Assembly (NCBI GenBank): GCA_017591395.1
Contig: WEDG01005117.1
Location: 1-64,000, forward strand
Direction of reading: 5' to 3'
DNA length: 64,000 nt
Source of the DNA: Schistocephalus solidus
Lineage: Eukaryota > Platyhelminthes > Cestoda > Diphyllobothriidea > Diphyllobothriidae
Position numbers and translations under genes: made by a program. Numbering within the stretch: the stretch's first letter is position 1; the number at the start of each line of letters is the position of its first letter. The notes below the pieces were generated by a model. It worked only from the letters and a program-made list of their open reading frames with translations, was not told the origin of the DNA and did not search any database. Shown here in pieces: positions 58,754-64,000 of this stretch.

Positions 58754-59892
58754 GGCAAGTGCAACTGCGATGGAGCGGCCACCTGGTAAGAATGGACGAC
58801 GAGCGACTACCCAAACGACTTTTTCTACGGTGATGTCGCTACGGGTTCTCGCAGGCAGGGAGGTCAAAAACGACGCTACAAGGACACTTTGAAGAAATCG
58901 CTGAAGCAACTGCAAATCAACTCTGCGACCTGGGAGGACCTCGCCCAGGATAGACCGGCATGGAGAAGATCAGTGAAGACTGGTTCAGCAATCTATGAGG
59001 CCAACCGGATCGCCGCCGCCAAGGCCAAAAGAGCGGCACGAAAGTCACCAGCGCCCCGGACCAACACCGCCAATGCCCAGGCCCTGCCAACGTGCCCGCG
59101 CTGTCAACGCATCTTCCGCGCGCGAATCGGCCTGGTTGGACATCTTCGGACGCAATGCACCAAACAATCCGACAATTCCAATTTCTACGTCAAATTCTGC
59201 CAACCCTCCTTCTGACTCCCCTACCCTCACTCCTGGCATCAATTCCATTACTCCCACCATCACAGAGACCACATCCATCTACTCATCGCCTGTTACCCCC
59301 TACCACCGCAACCACCACCGCCTTCACTACCACCACCACCACCATCAGCGATGGGGAATCTCTCCTAAGCTGTACTCAATGCGACCGCACATTCACCTCA
59401 CGAATCGGCCTGGTCGGTCACTTGCGAATACATCGTACAGAGACCGGTGAGCCAGTGCCTGGAGCACCATCACACAGCAGAGGTCGTCGACTCCACTGCC
59501 CTCACTGTCCTCGCGCATTCACTCATCGCATAGGGCCTATTCGGTCACATGCGCATCCATAACAGCGGAATTAACCACAATGCCGACAACACCGATACAC
59601 CATGCACACCCTCCGCTCCTGCCATTCTTAGCGCCCCTGCCACCCCACTACCATGAATGACATCCTCCCAGCCTCTACCGATTTCTCCTGCCCACACTGC
59701 GCCCGCAACTTCAACTCACGCATCGGCCTGGTCGGTCACCTGCGAATCTATCGCACGGAGGCTGGTGAACCAGTGCCTGGGGCTCCGACATACAGTCGAC
59801 GTGCCCGCCTTCACTGCCCTCACTGCTCCCGCACATTTACACACCGCATGGGCCTATTAGGACACATGCGCCTCCATGACAACCTCCGGTAA
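58700..59892 (+). pseudogene. RTE-like ORF2, connection region and five-finger C2H2-like C-terminus (frame-shuffled)
   Basis: After the shift: [40 protein letters not shown]. An extra T at 58820-58824 shifts to KKSLKQLQINSATWEDLAQD, WRRSVKTGSAIYEANRIAAA. Finger 1 CPRCQRIFRARIGLVGHLRT (CCHC form, about 59092). Extra A at 59162-59164 and extra C near 59299. Finger 2 CTQCDRTFTSRIGLVGHLRI (about 59373). Finger 3 CPHCPRAFTHRIG, with an extra G near 59539, then HMRIH. Finger 4 CPHCARNFNSRIGLVGHLRI with the last His now Tyr (59692). Finger 5 CPHCSRTFTHRMGLLGHMRL (59815), stop at 59892. Likely DNA/RNA binding for target choice. Confidence 0.85.
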
Positions 59893-59976
59893 ACCACCGT
59901 AGGCTAAGCTACATCAGCGCACACTACCTACACCAATGCATCGACAACACTCTCACAATCACCATTTACCACAGTA

Positions 59977-60700
59977 TATCACGGTTTCCTAGAAACCGTG
60001 GCTGGGAAGTCTGCCAATCTGACGCTTCCACCAGACCACGCCGTCGGCTCAGTGTATGTGCTGTGTGTGTCGAGTGGCTGACCAGTGAACTGGGAGTCAG
60101 ACGGCGATGGCTGCTCCATATCCCCTATGTAAGTGAATCCTGGTGTGTGCGTTATGGGGGCCAGGTCGTGCTGTGGCGCGCGAAGACGGGTACGCCGATC
60201 CGTCAGCCAATGCGCCCACTCCCACATCAGGCAACTGACTGGCTCGGACAGTGGTCTGATTGCGGGGGTGGGGGAGAGAGTGAGGTCGAGAGCTCAGCGT
60301 ATTTTTCCTAACTATAAACAATCTGACGCGCTTGAAACTATCACGGTGCGCTTAAAGCCGTGGCTTGGAAGGTTGCCAACTGACGGGATAACTCGGACCG
60401 CGTGGTCAGCCCAATGTGTGTTTTGTGTGGAGTGGCTGAATGGCGGACTGAGAGTCAGGTTGCAATGGCTCCTTCTTAATGTGGCCTTTATGGCACTCCC
60501 ACTCCGTGGGATTCGAGCCAGGTGTGGTGGCACGCCCAGGGGCGGCTTCGGCCGTGCCAGCCACCTGCGCCCTCTCCCATCTCCGGTCTTCTTGACTCTG
60601 TCTTGACACCGGACTCAGGTGGGGGAGGAGGAGAGAGTGCGGTAGCTGCAGCGCAAGGCTACTATCACTTAAAACAAATTCACGCGCAAGTCACCGTCCC
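59977..60700 (+). repeat. Two tandem 362-bp units in the RTE 3' region
   Basis: Units start at tatcacgg, 59977 and 60339, and align throughout: ccgtggctgggaagtctgcc with ccgtggcttggaaggttgcc, gagtggctgaccagtgaact with gagtggctgaatggcggact, gagagagtgaggt with gagagagtgcggt. Unit 1 opens with a perfect hairpin (cacggtttc / gaaaccgtg, 59980-60000); unit 2 has a weaker counterpart. It is GC-rich and has no convincing ORF. A decayed third unit is at 61142-61620. Confidence 0.85.
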
Positions 60701-60758
60701 TGCACCACCTGGTGTGGAGCATACGGTGGACCTCGTCGAAATCGACGGTCGAACTGCC

Positions 60759-60959
60759 AGTAGTAGTAGTAGTAGTAGTAGTAGAAGTGGTAGTATTATT
60801 AGTAGTAGTATAAGTAGTACTAGTAGTAGTAGTTGTAGTTGTAGTAGTAGTAGTAGTAGTATTAGTATATGTGGTAGCATTATTAGTAATAGTATAAGTA
60901 GTACTACTAGTAGTAGTAGTATTATTAGTAGTAGTAAGAGTAGTAGTAGAAGTAGTATT
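60759..60959 (+). repeat. Imperfect (TAG)n microsatellite at RTE 3' end
   Basis: About 200 bases of TAG units with interspersed variants (tat, taa, ttg, gaa). It begins directly after ctgccag and ends tagtatt before gccaatttc. It can be read as the element's 3' tail, the duplicated target microsatellite, or both. On either strand it produces artificial Ser- or Leu-rich open frames. Confidence 0.92.
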
Positions 60960-61141
60960 GCCAATTTCATCCTCTTTGTGTTTTTCTATGTAGTTGGATA
61001 TAGGCCAGAGCCAAAAATCGATCAGGCTCGGATGGTTGGTTGGTACAAAAGGGAGGATAAAGCGGGTTTAGTTGAATCCAGGGCTCCGTATCCATCGAAT
61101 TTGAGAGCATTCTCCACTTAAAAAACCTAAGCACATTAATC

Positions 61142-61620
61142 TATAACAACACGCTAAACTTTGTGGGTCCAAAGATTGCCAATTGATAGAACAACTCAGA
61201 ACTCCCATTCAGCCTTGTGTTCGTCTGAAATGGCTGACTAATGAACTAAGCGTCAGATTCCAATGGCACCTATGGCTGTCGGGCATGTGAAAGCCAAGCC
61301 GCTCACTCATTTGGGTGGTGTGCGAAGGCCCGGTCGTGAGTGCTACACGTAGACCGACTGCTGAGCTAAGTAAGACTGTTTACTTCACGACTTTCCCACT
61401 CAGATGGAATCTGAGCTGCTCCTTTACGTGCTTCTGTAAAACTCTGGTCCTTTGTGCGTGTGTGGCAGTTGTAGACGCGCGCTTTAGCTTTGTCAGCCAC
61501 TGCGCCCGATTCGGCACTCAGTCATTATGACGTCTTTTTGCAACCGGACTCTTGCACGTGAAAGAGGTATGCGTGATGCAGATGCTGCGCATCTGGTCGA
61601 ACTGACTACTAAATAATGTG
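61142..61620 (+). mobile_element. Old RTE 3'-end remnant
   Basis: Decayed copy of the 362-bp unit (gattgccaattgatagaac, atggctgactaatgaact, accggactc, gatgctgcgcatc) followed by gtcgaactgactactaaat. That last piece corresponds to gtcgaactgccagtagtag at the end of the intact element. So an older RTE 3' end lies 180 bases downstream of the younger copy, in the same orientation. Confidence 0.65.
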
Positions 61621-62740
61621 TGGCTGTGTAAATGAGGTGAAACCTTATCAATTTCGATTGAAAAATGTAAAGGCATACTTACATTTAAACGTAAGCGCCC
61701 ATTTTAAAGGAATATCAATTATTACGATAAAGTTTAAAGTTGGCTCAAGCGTCTTTCTGTAGAACACGGTTTTGTGTAAGGTCTCCTTATTACTAGAATT
61801 CTTGCTCTAGATCACCACAGAAATTACGTTAAGCGGGATAGGATTCGGGTTCGTGTCCAAGATAGGAAACAGGAATTGTCATTTACCCTGAAATTTAGCG
61901 CAAGATCACATCTAGTACGTTGGAGGCAATTAAACATTATTACAAGCATCATCTCCTCTTTACAATTTAAAATGAAATATTGAACTCTCTCAAAAATGTA
62001 ACTACCTGTGCTGTATACCTTCGACTCCAACGAAAAGGGGAAGCGCTCATTTCTGTCCCTACACGCCACGCACAGGTGACTGAGTATTCTATACTGCAGT
62101 TGGCAACTTTCGAGCACGTAGTTTCTTGCGGAGATGGGTAGCCTATGATCAAAGCTCTCGAGTTCAAACTGTGGACTTGCAGCCTGTAGGTGTGTTATTA
62201 CCGGTTGATGGCTGCAAACATGCCCTACTTTTATAGTGAAATACCCCATTTTTGTTGGTTTAATGCCTCGTATACCCTATCACTGAATTGCGTGAGATTG
62301 TTGAGTTAGTTATTATAACGGAATGCGTTGTGTAACTTGAACTCGTTTCCTATACTAAGCAAGGGAGAATGTCATATTTCGTGAAATTCATTGGATTTTT
62401 GAGTAGTGCAATTAAAACCTTATAAAGGAATCGCCTCAATCAGTCGGAGTGTGTGAATAAGGATTAATTATTTTAAGTACCTCTGAGCCAATCGCAAGGA
62501 AGGTTTACCTAAATGGAGCATGAAATAATAATTTATGTGAACTATTACTACCAGTATTTAGTGAGCATAAACAGACACCGTACTTCAACCGTTTTTACAG
62601 TTCAGACTAGGTTCTGATAGAATGCAGCTGCATTAGCGTACCTGTGAATCGCTTGTCAGAAATAAACCTTATAGTTTTTAGGTATAAGTTAAGGTATATT
62701 AACTTTGGTTATCCTCAGGTATTGAAAAAAAAACGTTCTT
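61621..62740. other. No gene recognised
   Basis: AT-rich. The open frame at 61824-62249 on the minus strand (141 residues) shows no domain I recognise and its codon use is unremarkable. Nothing else seen. Confidence 0.45.
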
Positions 62741-64000
62741 AGATTTAGAATTTTATTTAGAATTTAGAATTTATATTTGGTTAGCACCGGGAAGGTACTG
62801 TCTAAGCAAACATTAGTAACGAAATAAAGTTATGACAATGTGTGCAGATAAAATGTACAAATTCATAACTTGTCCTGTTATGTCAACAGTTAGCAATGTT
62901 TTAAAATTAATGGTGAACTAGAAAAATAGGCAGTGCTTCCTACCATGAAAATAGAGGCCCAGAGTTCAATAGGCCTTCATTTTTCCGAATAGAAGACAGG
63001 AGAAAAAACTGCTTAGGAAAAAATGGTCAGGGTTATACTGCAGTAGCATTTCAGAATGAGATAATGAAACCTCGAGGTGATTCGTTCTTGATCACTTAGG
63101 CGTATGAAACAGAATCTCACGAAAATGCGACAATGAACTTAAGTCCTCAGCATCATAGGATCCAGAATTGAATTCTGATGATGGTTAGTATCCAAAGAAA
63201 CCGCAGCATTTAAGACTGTGGACCACCGAATTTGTACGTCCGAATGACGTCATCGATTGAAGGACGGGTGATATAAGGAGACATTATAGTTCATGGACGT
63301 CTCGAGGTAGCGTAAATATAGTTTCAAGAGGGTTACTCAAATTCCCGATGGTCCTTTCTCCGAGTCATGGGGAAAGCTACTGTGAAAAGATGAGGAAAAT
63401 AAAAAGTTAATAGAATCAGTGTTAAGATAACTGTGCAGTCTTCGCTTGAATGCAGATAGACTAGTGAACGACCTAATTTCAATTGGCAAGTTATTCCAAA
63501 GATAAATATACCTAGAAGCAAAGAAGAGAGGCGTTTACACGTGGAGGGATGCAGGGGAGGTATAATTAGTGCAGAATTTCTAAGGTTATAAGGAAGACTA
63601 ACGGGGAAATGACAGAAAGCTTTGGGAGAGTTGAACTATTATTAAGTCGAAAAAGGAGACAAAAGCCTGCTTCAAGTCTCCTGACCCAAAGAAATTTTAG
63701 CTTCATTAGCTGGCATCTTGTTGAGTAGGAAGTAGTTGATAGCGTCGGAAATAGGAGTTTTTTTGTGAAATGTCTTTGGACATTTTCAATTTTTGAACGG
63801 CTAGATTCGTTCATCAAACCGAAGAAAGGACAGCAAAATTCAAGAATGGGAAGTACAAAAATACGATAAAGTCTTAATTTAATTTCAGGAAGGTAGAAAT
63901 TATAAGAAATAAAGCCGCAAATCTGAGCAGCTTTTGCCGTAATTCTATCGGCATGAGGCGAAAGATCTAATTTATTGGTGTCCTTGATGGAGGAACATTC
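62741..64000 (-). mobile_element. LINE-A copy 4, 3' part, runs off the right edge
   Basis: Minus strand. The tail of aaattct units (62741-62775), then the ccggtgctaacc block, 3' UTR, and the ORF2 C-terminus. 63566-63817 reads SRSKIENVQRHFTKKLLFPT and LKFLWVRRLEAGFCLLFRL; 63333-63560 covers the N-N-L-P-I-E region. It is closely similar to LINE-A copy 2 at 6600-7900, including matching 3' UTR bases. Confidence 0.87.

Larger units (their letters stand above)
55367..60960 (+). mobile_element. RTE-like non-LTR retrotransposon with ribozyme 5' end and zinc-finger tail
   Basis: GC-rich (clearly above its surroundings) and nearly complete. Order: ribozyme (55367-55567), rest of 5' leader (to about 55957), EN (55958-56780), linker, RT (57188-58700), connection and zinc fingers (to 59892), 3' region of two 362-bp units (59977-60700), a terminal hairpin-rich stretch (60701-60760) and a (TAG)n tract. 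RT blocks such as FAYLGST and [10 protein letters not shown] fit the RTE group of APE-type LINEs. From memory, closely similar predicted proteins are common in diphyllobothriid tapeworms. Only single-base indels disrupt the frame. Confidence 0.9.

Noticed and set aside
60680..60970. Long Leu-rich and Ser-rich open frames on both strands
   Set aside because: They are translations of the imperfect TAG microsatellite and do not represent a protein.
61824..62249. Host gene of 141 residues on the minus strand
   Set aside because: No recognisable domain, no supporting splice or regulatory context, and overlapping short frames in the same region look alike. Probably chance.

Overview
This window reads as a eukaryotic, repeat-dominated, gene-poor stretch of a flatworm genome. 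The GC-rich retrotransposon at 55.4-60.8 kb encodes an endonuclease/reverse transcriptase with a C-terminal C2H2 zinc-finger tail. From memory, near-identical predicted proteins are abundant in diphyllobothriidean tapeworms (Schistocephalus, Spirometra, Dibothriocephalus), so I infer that group; this was not checked by search. I found no operons, bacterial-type genes, rRNA or convincing host protein-coding exons. Almost every supported coding stretch is a fragment of a non-LTR retrotransposon (LINE) open reading frame, mostly broken by frameshifts and stops.

I use local family labels. LINE-A (CR1/Jockey-like, heptamer aaattct 3' tail): 1-2745 (+), 6568-11350 (-), 29510-34688 (+), 62741-64000 (-). 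LINE-B (relative of A, 3' end with a gggccctctgggcc palindrome): 23826-29188 (-), interrupted twice, plus pieces at 45.0-47.2 kb and a 48-bp terminal scrap inside LINE-A. LINE-C/D (CR1-like; RT with FADD-type box): 21.85-23.83 kb (+), 27.16-28.41 kb (+), 35.4-37.1 kb (-), 40.63-44.87 kb (-), 45.15-46.13 kb (-), and scraps at 47.8-52.4 kb. LINE-G (relative of C/D): 4985-6567 and 11351-11520 (+), split by a LINE-A insertion. LINE-E: 11.56-15.95 kb (+). LINE-F: 17.0-20.1 kb (+). One fragment at 53.1-53.5 kb resembles a Penelope-like element. A tRNA-derived SINE-like insertion at 46.68-46.95 kb has a 12-bp target-site duplication.

A tandem satellite with an 88-bp monomer occurs in four blocks (2746-4480, 25380-25935, 29190-29508, 34689-34905). 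In the first block the monomers are organised into a 5-mer (about 440 bp) higher-order repeat. The last two blocks are one array split by LINE-A. The second block sits inside LINE-B at a point where the LINE is otherwise nearly continuous.

The most striking signal is at the 5' end of the RTE-like element. Starting at the first base after a (TAG)9 TATT tract, 55367-55567 can fold into a complete HDV-like double-pseudoknot ribozyme: P1 7 bp, P1.1, P2 11 bp, P3 3-4 bp and P4 5 bp, with J1.1/4 GGGCAAC, J4/2 CTAA and a candidate catalytic C at 55551. A 13-bp accessory hairpin in J1/2 brings P1 and P2 together. This would release the retrotransposon 5' end from a read-through transcript. The element follows with EN, RT and five zinc-finger-like motifs, a 3' region of two 362-bp tandem units, and a (TAG)n tract. 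Its reading frame is interrupted only by about eight single-base indels.

Regions where I see nothing identifiable: 4481-4984, 15.95-17.0 kb (apart from a poly-A run), 20.1-21.85 kb (apart from a LINE-like 3' tail), 34.9-35.4 kb, 37.1-40.6 kb, 49.1-50.5 kb, 50.96-51.5 kb, 52.4-53.1 kb, 54.1-55.3 kb and 61.6-62.7 kb.
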